64,000 nucleotides of DNA from DAOUBP01 sp034432655 (lineage in GTDB: Bacteria > Chloroflexota > Anaerolineae > CG2-30-64-16). The stretch is taken from the NCBI GenBank assembly GCA_034432655.1, contig DAOUBP010000038.1:12264-76263 (forward strand), given 5' to 3'. Both the position numbers and the translations under genes were made by a program. The first letter of the stretch is position 1. Each line of letters starts with the position of its first letter. The notes beneath the pieces were generated by a model. That model searched no databases. It worked only from the letters and a program-made list of their open reading frames with translations, and was not told the origin of the DNA. This document shows, in pieces, positions 41,060 through 51,175 of this stretch.

Positions 41060-42088
41060 ATGAACCGCAACGCTGAGCATTTCGCTCTCGCACTTCTGCT
41101 GCTGGCGCTCGCGGCCCTGCCGATCGGCATCTTCGGCTATCGGGCATGGCGGCTGGGGCCGGCCGCGGCCGGCGTCCGGGTGATCGAGATCACGGCGCGC
41201 GCGCCGGAACAGGGCGGCTTCCATCCCGACCGGCTGACCTTTCGGGCCGGCGAGACGGTGCGGCTGCGCATCACTTCGCCCGATGTCGTGCATGGACTGG
41301 TCATCCCCGGCCTGGGGATCGAGATCAACGAAATCTACCCCGGCAAGGTCGTCGAGGTGGATGTGACGCCGACCCGGCCGGGCCGCTACGCCTTCGCCTG
41401 CACGCGCTGGTGCGGCGCGGATCACTGGCGCATGCGCGGGGTGATCGAGGTGGTGGACCCGACCCCCCGGCCCCCTTCCCTTTCAGGGGAGGACTCGGGG
41501 GAGAGGTCGTCGGAGGCGCCACTCTACCAACAGCTCGGCCTCGACCTGGACGCCATGCGCCACGCGGCGGCCACGACGCCCGCGGCCCGGCCCTCGGCAG
41601 CGGCCGCCGCGACATGGTCCGGCCGCCTCCCGGCCGATCTGGCCGATCCGCGCGCGCGGCGCGCCATCGCCCCGGCCGACGCGTTTCGCCGCCTGCGGGC
41701 CGATCCGGCCAACGCCGACCTGAGCGACGCCGACTTGTGGGATCTGGTTGCCTGGGCGTGGTTCAAGGATGTGGACGAGAAGGCGCTGACGCGTGCGGCC
41801 GCGCTCTACGCCCGCGATTGCGCGGCGTGTCATGGCGAGGGCGGCGCCGGGGACGGCCCGGCCGGGGCGAATCTGCCGGGCATGGCCAAGATGGATCCCA
41901 TGATGCCCCGCGGCCCGGCCGACTTCACCGACGCCAGGGCCATGCTGACAGCCAGCGACGCGCTGCTCCAGGGCAAGCTCTTGCGCGGGGGCGTGGGCAC
42001 CGGCATGCCGGAGTTCGGCTCGCTCTACACCGACGCGGAGCTATGGGCGATGGTCGCCTATCTCAGGGCCTTCCTGTTTGGGAAGTAG
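41060..42088 (+). CDS. CuA-cupredoxin and cytochrome c fusion protein
   Basis: A 342-residue protein: membrane anchor about 9-30, a cupredoxin domain with CuA ligands CTRWCGADHWRM (C-x3-C-x3-H-x2-M) near residue 114, a linker, and a class I cytochrome c domain with CAACH near residue 255 and a distal Met candidate in GTGMPEFG. This is like subunit II of haem-copper oxidases of the caa3 type, but without the first transmembrane hairpin. No oxidase subunit I is in the window, so it could also be a free electron-transfer or nitrous-oxide-related protein. Confidence 0.85.
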   Translation: MNRNAEHFALALLLLALAALPIGIFGYRAWRLGPAAAGVRVIEITARAPEQGGFHPDRLTFRAGETVRLRITSPDVVHGLVIPGLGIEINEIYPGKVVEVDVTPTRPGRYAFACTRWCGADHWRMRGVIEVVDPTPRPPSLSGEDSGERSSEAPLYQQLGLDLDAMRHAAATTPAARPSAAAAATWSGRLPADLADPRARRAIAPADAFRRLRADPANADLSDADLWDLVAWAWFKDVDEKALTRAAALYARDCAACHGEGGAGDGPAGANLPGMAKMDPMMPRGPADFTDARAMLTASDALLQGKLLRGGVGTGMPEFGSLYTDAELWAMVAYLRAFLFGK

Positions 42089-42148
42089 ATCCGTCGCCAC
42101 CCCCCTCGCCCCCGCAAGGCGAGGGCGAAGGGGGAGAAAAAAAGTCGG

Positions 42149-42191
42149 TTGGGGTTTGGGGCGGCAGCTTCGCCGCCGCCCCAAACCCCAA
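42149..42191. repeat. 17-bp perfect inverted repeat
   Basis: TTGGGGTTTGGGGCGGC pairs with GCCGCCCCAAACCCCAA over a 9-nt loop, between the CuA-cytochrome gene and the selenoprotein candidate. REP-like. Confidence 0.75.
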
Positions 42192-42252
42192 TTTGAGGGG
42201 CTTCCCCCTCCCCAAGCCGCACAGCTCTCATCATTTCTGTAAGGAGGAACCG

Positions 42253-42727
42253 ATGCCTTCAAGGGCCAATCAACTGCCAAAAGACGCCAAAGCCGGCGCT
42301 GCGCCCACGACGACGCGTCGGCTGCTGCCGATCGTTGCCCTCGTCGCGGCGGTGCTGCTCATCGCCGCGGGGATCGTGTTGGCGCGCTGTCAACATGCCG
42401 CGGCTGGCCGTGGACCGCACGCGGATTGATTTCGGCAAGGTGCCGCTCGACGTGCCGGTGCGGGCCACCTTCCGGCTGAGCAATATCGGCGATCGGCCGC
42501 TCAAGCTCCTCAACCAGCCGGTCGTCGAAGTCAAGCAGGGCTGCTGACCGCCCCGGCCGGTCGTCGGTGCGACGACCTTGCAGCCCGGACAGAGCACGCA
42601 GCTCGCGATGGAATTCATGATGCACAAAGGCATGGAAGGCCCGCACGACTTTCGGGTGCGGCTCAAGACGAACGATCCCGTGACGCCGGAGGTGGAGCTG
42701 GTGGTGCTCTCGGATTGGGGGAAGTGA
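42253..42727 (+). CDS. DUF1573-like protein, candidate selenoprotein with apparent frameshift
   Basis: Putative membrane-anchored DUF1573-like (Ig-fold) protein. ATG 42253 (after AAGGAGGAACCG) encodes a basic N-terminus and one membrane helix (LLPIVALVAAVLLIAAGIVL). The Ig-like domain is in the next frame (MPRLAVDRTRIDFGKVPLD from 42395), so one extra base near 42385 must be skipped, or translation starts at 42395. The domain continues VVEVKQGC, TGA (42545-42547), then PPRPVVGATTLQPGQ to SDWGK, stop 42725-42727. The TGA follows Cys; reading it as Sec gives Gly-Cys-Sec-Pro-Pro, a vicinal pair for redox or metal binding. A SECIS-like hairpin lies directly after it. Confidence 0.7.
42545..42577 (+). 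promoter_or_regulatory. candidate bacterial SECIS element with Sec codon
   Basis: TGA at 42545-42547; 11 nt later GGTCGTCG (42559-42566), loop GTG (42567-42569), CGACGACC (42570-42577): eight perfect pairs. The apical loop starts 19 nt after TGA and contains GU, as SelB-binding bacterial SECIS hairpins do. Confidence 0.7.
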
Positions 42728-42874
42728 TCGCCCCTTACTTGCCGTTTCGCGGCCGTCGAAGGGGCGATGATGTACGCCGACTTCTTCCTGGCGGGCCAGC
42801 GCCTCGCCATCGGCGAGAGCGCCCTTCGGCGTTTGTGACGATCGGCTCGATGGGCTGCGGCGGATCGAGTGTGG

Positions 42875-42880
42875 TATAAT
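42875..42880 (+). promoter_or_regulatory. promoter -10 box of the pentose cluster
   Basis: TATAAT with extended TG (TGGTATAAT), 81 nt before the FGGY kinase start. No good -35 is seen. The spacer 42728-42960 otherwise holds only a 23-codon remnant (about 42770-42838). Confidence 0.5.
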
Positions 42881-42960
42881 GGCAGGGCCCACCTGTGGTG
42901 GCGTGTTGCTGAAGTCCGGTGAGCAACATGCAAAGAAGTCCAACCTTTGGAGGGGTCAAC

Positions 42961-44562
<1,602 letters not shown>

Positions 44563-44606
44563 GATGCCACATGCGGCGGTCGGCCGCACCAGGGCGGAGG
44601 AAAAAG

Positions 44607-44672
44607 CTCACACAAAGACACAAAGGCACAAAGAGATATAATTTTTTGGGCGTCTTTGTGGCTTTGTGTGAG
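44607..44672. repeat. 19-nt inverted repeat in spacer
   Basis: CTCACACAAAGACACAAAG pairs with CTTTGTGGCTTTGTGTGAG (one mismatch) around an AT-rich centre that contains TATAAT at 44637-44642. It may be a terminator or operator before the sensor gene. Confidence 0.65.
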
Positions 44673-44698
44673 ACCAGGAGGGCGCTTTCAGGGCAGGG

Positions 44699-47600
44699 AT
44701 GAGAATTGGTCTTCTGATTTCCCGGTTGGATCGGGGCTTCCACCGTACGGCCTGGCTGAGCGTTGCGGAGACGGCCCGGCGCCATGGTGTGGACGCGATC
44801 TGCTTCGACGGCGGCGTGCTGGCGCCCGATGACGAACTGGCGCGCAAGAGCAACGCGCTCTATGACCTGATCAGCGCCGAAACGATGGACGGGCTGCTGG
44901 TCTGGTCGAGCTGCCTGGATTGGTCGGTGCAGCCGGGCGCGATGCAGGCGTTCTGTGAGCGGTTTCGTCCCCTGCCGCTGGTGAGCATCGGCCGCGCGCT
45001 GGCCGGCTTTCCCTCGGTCCTGGTGGACAATTACCAGGGGATGCGGGAAGCGGTCTGCCACCTCATCGAAGTGCACGGCTATCGGCGCATCGCCTTTCTG
45101 CGTGGGCCGGTCGGTAACGCCGAGGAGGTACTGCGCTATCGGGCTTACGTTGACGCGCTGGACGAGCACGGCATTCCCCTGGACCCGTTGTTGATCTCCA
45201 CGCACACAAGCTGGGAGCGCTCAGACGGCACGGCAATGGTCCAGTTATTGGTGGACGAGCGTGGCCTGCGGCCAGGCCGCGATTTCCAGGCGCTGGTTTC
45301 CGTGGGCGACGATATGGCCTGTGGCGCGATGGAGGCATTGATCGCGCGCGGGGTGCGCATCCCTGATGACGTGGCGATCGTGGGCTTCAACGACGACCAG
45401 GAGGGACAGTCCATCGTGCCTTCGCTGACGACGGTGCGCCAGCCGGTGGCGCGCATCGGCGCCTGCGCGACAGAAACGCTCCTGGCCCTGCTGCGCGGTG
45501 AACCGGTCGCCGAACAAACGGTGCTGCCGTTGACGACAGTGATCCGGCAATCGTGCGGTTGCCTGTCGCCAGCGGTGCTGCAGGCGGTTGCTGTGCCCGT
45601 GCCTGCGCTGCCGCCGCACGCTGATTTGAAAATGGAACGCGCGCAAGCGCAGGGTGCCAGCAGTGAGAGCCTGGATCGCAACTGGGTCGCCCAAGTCAAC
45701 GCCGCTTTCTGGCGGAATGTGCAGACCGATGCCTGTGCCGACGTGCGGCGCACCGGGCGTGGGGCGTTCATAACTGCGCTCAACGAGGCGCTGCACCACA
45801 CCGTCGCGGTCGGGGCCGATGTTCTGGCCTGGCAAGGGGCGCTGGCGGCATTGCGTCGCCAAGTCTTGGAACAGACGCTTACGATGGATCAACTGCGGTG
45901 TGCGGAGGATCTGTTCCAGCAAGCGCAGGTGTTGATCGCGGAGACGGCCGTGCAGGCCGAACGTTATCGGAGTTATCAGGTCGAGTGGGATGCGCATCAG
46001 TTGAGCCAGGCGAGCCAGAGCCTGGCCACTGCCGCCGACCTGCGCAGCGCGGTTACCATGATGGCGCAAGAATTGCCTCGCGCCGGGGTCAAAAGCTGCT
46101 ATCTGTCGTTGTACGCCGACCCCAACGCGCCGGACGGCTGGGCGCGGCTGGTGTTGGCGTACAATCAGGCCGGCCGGATCAGCCTGCCGGAAGGCGGCAT
46201 CCGGTTCCCGGCCCTTGCGCTGATCCCGCCTGACTTGTGGCCGGCGCATGGTATGCCGCCTTTGCTGGCGTTGCCGCTGTACTTCCGCGAACGCGCGTTG
46301 GGATTCGGGCTCTTCGAATTGAAAGAAAGCGCCCTGGCAGGCAGCGAGACGCTGCGCCAGCAGATCAGCAGCGCGCTGGAAGGCGCTCTGTTACGTGAGG
46401 ATCTCGCCCGCGCCTGGCGGCAGGCCGAAGATGCTAACCAACTGAAAAGCCGCTTTCTGGCCATGGTCAGCCATGAACTGCGCACACCCCTCAGCCTGAT
46501 CGTGGGCACCATCGAGATGCTGCAACGCGAGGGCGCTGGCGCGAGGGCCGAACACAGCGACACGTATCGCCGGGACCTGGCCCGCATTCACACCAGCGCC
46601 CAGCACCTCAGCCGGCTGATCGGCGATGTGCTCGACCTGGCCAGCAGCCAGGTCGGCGAGCTGCGCCTGGCCTGCCAACCGCTACGCCTCGACACCCTGA
46701 TCAGCGAGGTGGCCGTCTTGGGTGAATGCATGGCGACAGAGAAGGGCCTTGTCTGGGCGTGCGAGGCGCCAGCCGACCTGCCGCGCGTCTGGGGCGATCG
46801 CCGGCGGCTGCAGCAGGTGATCCTTAACCTGATCAGCAACGCCGTGAAGTTCACCAACCAGGGCTTCATCACCCTCTGGGTTGAACGGGGCCGAAATCAG
46901 GTGATGGTGGCGGTCAGCGACACAGGCATAGGCATCCCGTTGGCCGAGCAAGAGTTCATCTTTGACGAGTTCCGCCAGACGGAGCGCAGCGCGCAACGTG
47001 GATACGGCGGCATGGGGTTGGGGCTTGCCATCAGCAAGCGCCTGATCGAGCTGCACGGCGGCCAGATTGGCGTCATTTCATCGGGCTCGGACGGCACAGG
47101 TTCCACCTTTTTCTTCACGCTGCCGATCTTGCAGCAGGACGAGGGGGTGCTGTCGCCGGCAAAGAGTCGCGCCGGGGTCGTCCTCGTGTTGACCGAGCAG
47201 GCTGCCTCCGGCGCGCGCGTGCGCCAACATCTGGTCCGCCGGGGCTACGAGGTAGAGGTGCTGGTTGTTGACCCGGCCTCTGACTGGCTGGCCCAGGTGC
47301 TGATGGCTCCGCCCGGCGCCATTGTGCTGGACGCCGAACCGGCTGCAGAGCAAGGCTGGCAGTTGATGCAGGCGCTCAAGCAAAGCTCAACGACCTGCGA
47401 CATCCCGGTGATCTTCTACAGCCTCTCGGCTGAGCGGGACGCCGGCAGCTTGTTGATGGTGGACTACCTGGGCAAGCCGGTCACCGAGGAAGCCTTGACG
47501 CAGGCGTTGGCGCGCCAGGGGGTGAGCACAGGCCCCGGCAAACGACCGACGATCCTGGTCGTGGAGGATGATCCGGGCATCCAGGAACTGCACGCGCGCA

Positions 47601-48277
47601 TCGTGCGCGCCCATATTCCTGGCAGCCGGATCATGCGTGCCAGCAACGGCGCCGAAGCATTGGCCATCATGGCAACCACAACACCGGACCTGGTGTTGCT
47701 TGATCTGATGATGCCGCAGGTGGACGGGTTCGCCGTGTTGGAACAGATGCGGCAGGACCGCCGGACGCGGGGCGTGCCGGTCATCGTGCTTACGGCCCAG
47801 ATGCTCACCGGCGCCGAGATGGCGCGGCTGCAGCGCGGGGTGGTTGCCGTGCTGCGCAAGGAATTGTTCTCGGAAGCCGAAGTCCTGGCCCAGGTAGAGG
47901 CCGCGCTGGCCCATAGCAAACGTTTAGGAGACGAGGCGCAGCGGATCGCGCGCCTGGCCATGGCCTATATTCACGAGCATTACGCCGAACCCGTTTCCCG
48001 GGAGGCCCTGGCGGCCGCGGTGGGCGTCAGCGAGCGTTACCTGACCCGCTGCTTCAAACAGGAGACCGGCATCACGCCGGTCGTCTATCTCAACCGCTAT
48101 CGCATCCGGCAGGCATGCCATCTTCTCGAAATCGGCGAACGCAACGTGACCGAAGTGGCGCTGGCCTGCGGCTTCGATGATAGCAACTACTTCGGCAAGG
48201 TCTTCCGGGCCGAGATGGGCGTGTCCCCGCGCGCCTACCAGCGCGGGCTGCGCGCTCCCACCACCTCCCGGACATAG
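44699..48277 (+). CDS. LacI-like sensor / histidine kinase / receiver / AraC hybrid regulator
   Basis: A 1192-residue one-piece signalling protein with no membrane segment. Residues 1-290 are a LacI/periplasmic-binding-like sugar sensor (MRIGLLISRLDRGFH, IAIVGFNDD-type segment VAIVGFNDDQEG) without the usual HTH. A linker and GAF-like part follow (about 430-560), then HisKA (MVSHELRTPLSLIVG, His592) and HATPase (NLISNAVKFTNQG, GGMGLGLAISKRL), a degenerate receiver (about 825-935), an intact receiver (ILVVEDDPG, Asp1002 in LLDLMMPQVDG), and an AraC HTH (about 1090-1190). It should sense the sugar internally and switch the cluster directly. Confidence 0.9.
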   Translation: MRIGLLISRLDRGFHRTAWLSVAETARRHGVDAICFDGGVLAPDDELARKSNALYDLISAETMDGLLVWSSCLDWSVQPGAMQAFCERFRPLPLVSIGRALAGFPSVLVDNYQGMREAVCHLIEVHGYRRIAFLRGPVGNAEEVLRYRAYVDALDEHGIPLDPLLISTHTSWERSDGTAMVQLLVDERGLRPGRDFQALVSVGDDMACGAMEALIARGVRIPDDVAIVGFNDDQEGQSIVPSLTTVRQPVARIGACATETLLALLRGEPVAEQTVLPLTTVIRQSCGCLSPAVLQAVAVPVPALPPHADLKMERAQAQGASSESLDRNWVAQVNAAFWRNVQTDACADVRRTGRGAFITALNEALHHTVAVGADVLAWQGALAALRRQVLEQTLTMDQLRCAEDLFQQAQVLIAETAVQAERYRSYQVEWDAHQLSQASQSLATAADLRSAVTMMAQELPRAGVKSCYLSLYADPNAPDGWARLVLAYNQAGRISLPEGGIRFPALALIPPDLWPAHGMPPLLALPLYFRERALGFGLFELKESALAGSETLRQQISSALEGALLREDLARAWRQAEDANQLKSRFLAMVSHELRTPLSLIVGTIEMLQREGAGARAEHSDTYRRDLARIHTSAQHLSRLIGDVLDLASSQVGELRLACQPLRLDTLISEVAVLGECMATEKGLVWACEAPADLPRVWGDRRRLQQVILNLISNAVKFTNQGFITLWVERGRNQVMVAVSDTGIGIPLAEQEFIFDEFRQTERSAQRGYGGMGLGLAISKRLIELHGGQIGVISSGSDGTGSTFFFTLPILQQDEGVLSPAKSRAGVVLVLTEQAASGARVRQHLVRRGYEVEVLVVDPASDWLAQVLMAPPGAIVLDAEPAAEQGWQLMQALKQSSTTCDIPVIFYSLSAERDAGSLLMVDYLGKPVTEEALTQALARQGVSTGPGKRPTILVVEDDPGIQELHARIVRAHIPGSRIMRASNGAEALAIMATTTPDLVLLDLMMPQVDGFAVLEQMRQDRRTRGVPVIVLTAQMLTGAEMARLQRGVVAVLRKELFSEAEVLAQVEAALAHSKRLGDEAQRIARLAMAYIHEHYAEPVSREALAAAVGVSERYLTRCFKQETGITPVVYLNRYRIRQACHLLEIGERNVTEVALACGFDDSNYFGKVFRAEMGVSPRAYQRGLRAPTTSRT

Positions 48278-48399
48278 CGTCCATTTGAATCCAATCCGAC
48301 GATTTCGCGCTCCAATTTTACGAGAAAAAATCCCCCCTTTGCGCGACAATAGCCCCTGGTAATAATCTGATTCACAAGATCATCTGACCCTCTATCTTC

Positions 48400-48852
48400 A
48401 TGGTCGCTTACTGTCTCATCGGCGAGGCCGATTCCTTTATCAGCATGTTGCTGGCGCGCTTTGCCCAGGCGTACGGCCTGCAACCGGTGCAGGCGGGCGT
48501 GGGTGAAGATGTCTGCGCGTTGGCCCGACAACTGCGGCCGGCCGTCATCTTGCTGGATGGCGAGTTGCCGGGCGCCCTGCGCGGCTGGGAAGCAGCGCGG
48601 CAGCTGCGGACCGACGCCGAGCTGCGGCAGATCCCCATCGTTTCCTGTTCGTGGTTGAATGAGCCTGACGCGCGTGCCCTGATAACGGATGCCATTGCCT
48701 ATCTACAGAAGCCGGAGCTGCACTACGATGACTTTGCCGCAGCCTTGCAGCTGGCAACAGAAACAACGCGTTTGACTGGGACGGGACGCGACCTTGCTGA
48801 TGCGCCCGGCCCGGGATCCCCACTTATCGAAGGAGAACCCCATGCCCGATAA
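48400..48852 (+). CDS. stand-alone response-regulator receiver-like protein
   Basis: A 150-residue receiver: YCLIGEADSFISM at the N-terminus, Asp in VILLDGELPG, and YLQKPE with the conserved Lys-Pro. There is no output domain. It may take phosphate from the large hybrid kinase upstream or act as its antagonist. It overlaps the permease start by 11 nt, so it belongs to the transporter operon. The 48278-48399 spacer probably holds a promoter (TTGCGC and TAATAAT-like boxes). Confidence 0.75.
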   Translation: MVAYCLIGEADSFISMLLARFAQAYGLQPVQAGVGEDVCALARQLRPAVILLDGELPGALRGWEAARQLRTDAELRQIPIVSCSWLNEPDARALITDAIAYLQKPELHYDDFAAALQLATETTRLTGTGRDLADAPGPGSPLIEGEPHAR

Positions 48853-49852
48853 CACTGCCGAACGGCAAAACAACCGTGTGCGCACAGGCGCCTGGCTCGG
48901 CGTCTTCCGCGCCCGCGAGATGAGCGTTTTCGTTGCATTAGTCGCCCTGGTCGTGATCATGTCGTTCGCCAGCCCATATTTCCTGGATGCACAGAACATC
49001 TTCAACGTGCTGCGCAACATGTCCACCATCAGCATCGTGGCGATCGGCATGACTATGGTGATCATCACCGGAGGGATTGACCTGTCGGTCGGTTCTGTCC
49101 TGGCGGTGTCAGCCATGTTAACGGCGCGCCTGATGGTGCAATACGGGCTCAATCCGTGGCTGGCCTTTGCGCTCGGCTTGCTGATGGGCGCCCTGGCCGG
49201 CGGCATTAACGGGCTGATCATCACCAAGGTGCAAGTGAATCCCTTCATCACAACGATGGGCATGATGAGCATCGGTCGTGGGCTGACCTATTTGTTTGCC
49301 AGCGGTCTCAAGGGCACTGTGGCCAGCAACATCCCCATGCGGGATCAGGCGTTGAACTTCCTCGGCGCCGGTTACATTGGACCGGTGCCCTTCCCGGTTA
49401 TTGAGATGATCATCCTGGTCACGCTGGCCAGCCTGTTCCTGGCAAACACCGTCCTGGGGCGGCAGATCTACGGCGTGGGGAGCAATGAGCAGGCCTCGCG
49501 CCTGTCGGGCGTGGACGTGGACCGCGTGCGCCTGTTCTGTTACACCCTGACCGGCCTGCTGGCGGCCTACGCAGGCGTGATGACCGCAGGGTTGCTCTCC
49601 ACTGCGGCCACCAATGCCGGGATCGGCACTGAGCTCGATGTGATCGCGGCGGCGGTCATCGGCGGCGCCAGCCTCGCGGGCGGCGAGGGAACAGTGTACG
49701 GCGCAGTGATCGGGGCCGCCATCATGGCCGTGCTACGCAACGCGTTCGTGCTGTTGGGCCTGCCTGTCTACTTGCAGACGGTGAGCATCGGGGTTGTGAT
49801 CATCCTGGCGGTGGCGCTCGATCGCTTGCGGCGCCGGGGCCAGACGGTTTGA
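48842..49852 (+). CDS. sugar ABC transporter permease (RbsC-type, CUT2)
   Basis: A 336-residue permease with 8-10 hydrophobic helices and the CUT2 hallmarks GGIDLSVGSV, GLINGLIITK-like (GGINGLIITKVQVNPFI) and IGGASLAGGEGTVYGAVIGA. The ATG at 48842 has AAGGAG 8 nt upstream. With the binding protein and the double ATPase downstream it forms a complete importer for a pentose-like sugar. Confidence 0.93.
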   Translation: MPDNTAERQNNRVRTGAWLGVFRAREMSVFVALVALVVIMSFASPYFLDAQNIFNVLRNMSTISIVAIGMTMVIITGGIDLSVGSVLAVSAMLTARLMVQYGLNPWLAFALGLLMGALAGGINGLIITKVQVNPFITTMGMMSIGRGLTYLFASGLKGTVASNIPMRDQALNFLGAGYIGPVPFPVIEMIILVTLASLFLANTVLGRQIYGVGSNEQASRLSGVDVDRVRLFCYTLTGLLAAYAGVMTAGLLSTAATNAGIGTELDVIAAAVIGGASLAGGEGTVYGAVIGAAIMAVLRNAFVLLGLPVYLQTVSIGVVIILAVALDRLRRRGQTV

Positions 49853-49943
49853 AAAGGAGGTGCAGTGCTGGTGTGAAAAGCTCAGGTCAATCCAGGTTCA
49901 TGTTCAAACATATCTTGCATTCCGATTCACTCAAGGAGGAAAA

Positions 49944-51041
49944 ATGAAAGTCTATCGTGTGTTCTCTGCATTGGTGGTGCTGGCGATGTTGCTCGGCGCC
50001 TGCGCTGCGCCTGCCGCGCCCACCCAGGCGCCCGCCCAACCGGCCGCGCCGACAATGGCGCCTGCTGCGCCGGCCGAAGCCACCCAGGCGCCGGCTGCGG
50101 CCGCGCCGAAGGAAATGTGTACGCCGGCGGACGAGGCGACGGTGAAGCCGGTGGCTCAGAAGCCGGCGAAGCCGATGAAGATTGCGGTGTTGGGGTTGGA
50201 GAACAACCCGTTCTGGATTCCGGTGAAGGAAGGTGCGCTGAAGGCGGCCGAGGAGTTGGCGCCGTACGGCGTGACGGTCGAGTGGATCGTGCCTGGGGAT
50301 CAGCACACCAGCGAGGTGTTTGGCCAGGCGGTCGAGTCGGCGATCGTGAAGAAGTACGATGCGATTGCGACGGTGGCCGGTGATGCGGGCATGGTGCCGT
50401 TCATCAACAAGGCGGTAGATGCGGGCATTCCGGTGGCGACCTTCAACTCGGAGACGGCGGAGCCGAACAAGCGGCTGTTCTTTGTAGGGGCCGACCTGTA
50501 CCTGCAAGGACAGACGGCGGGCAAGGCGATGGCCGAGGCGATCGGCGGCAAGGGCAAGGTGGCGATCATCACCGGCTTCTTTGCGGTCGAGGCGCACGAG
50601 TTGCGGCGCAAGGGCTTTGAGGATGTGATCAAGCAGAACTATCCGGACATCACCATCCTGCCGCCGGTGGAGAACCAGGACAAGGCCGACATCGCCTTTG
50701 CCCAGGCCAAGGACTTCATGACGGCGAATCCGGACCTGGCTGGCATCTACGTGACGGCGGGTGGGCCGTTCGGTGCGGCGAAGGCGGTGGAAGAAGCGGG
50801 GATGACGGGCAAGGTCAAGGTGATCTCGTTCGACTTCGTGGATGAGACGATGGAGTTCGTGCAGAAGGGCGTCATCTCGGCCACCATCGGCCAGGACCCC
50901 TTCGCCCAGGGCCATGACCCGGCCATCCGGCTCTACAACTACCTGGTGGGCAATGTGCAGCCGGAGTGCGTCAAGCTCGTCACTCGCGCTGACCTGGTCA
51001 CCAAGGATAACATTGACCAGTTCTGGAAACCGAGCAAGTAA
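49944..51041 (+). CDS. sugar ABC transporter substrate-binding lipoprotein
   Basis: A 365-residue Type I binding protein. Signal peptide with lipobox LLGAC, then a Pro/Ala/Gln/Thr-rich linker (about 22-55), then a ribose-binding-like fold (KIAVLGLENNPFWIPVKEG, GIPVATFNSE, FVGADLYLQGQTAGK, ISFDFVDETMEF). The ATG at 49944 has AAGGAGG upstream; the longer frame from 49860 is rejected. It is the first ligand contact of the importer. Confidence 0.93.
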   Translation: MKVYRVFSALVVLAMLLGACAAPAAPTQAPAQPAAPTMAPAAPAEATQAPAAAAPKEMCTPADEATVKPVAQKPAKPMKIAVLGLENNPFWIPVKEGALKAAEELAPYGVTVEWIVPGDQHTSEVFGQAVESAIVKKYDAIATVAGDAGMVPFINKAVDAGIPVATFNSETAEPNKRLFFVGADLYLQGQTAGKAMAEAIGGKGKVAIITGFFAVEAHELRRKGFEDVIKQNYPDITILPPVENQDKADIAFAQAKDFMTANPDLAGIYVTAGGPFGAAKAVEEAGMTGKVKVISFDFVDETMEFVQKGVISATIGQDPFAQGHDPAIRLYNYLVGNVQPECVKLVTRADLVTKDNIDQFWKPSK

Positions 51042-51079
51042 TTTCAGTGCGACCATAGGCGCAAAAGGTCTCCGGAATA

Positions 51080-51128
51080 GAGGCTTTAGCCGGTCAGCTT
51101 GTCAACATCAGAAACCGGCTAAAGCCTC
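51080..51128. repeat. 15-bp inverted repeat between importer genes
   Basis: GAGGCTTTAGCCGGT pairs with ACCGGCTAAAGCCTC over 19 nt. It has no U-run. It may stabilise the 3' end of the binding-protein mRNA, giving excess binding protein over ATPase, or it may be a dispersed repeat. Confidence 0.65.
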
Positions 51129-51175
51129 GAATCCAGAACAGCGAAACAAGTTCTACATGAAGCACGGCGGCCCAT

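Noticed and set aside
41146..42429. 427-residue plus-strand ORF overlapping the CuA-cytochrome gene
   Set aside because: It is an Arg/Gly/Pro-rich shadow frame of the cytochrome gene; only its last 59 codons (from 42253) look like real coding sequence.
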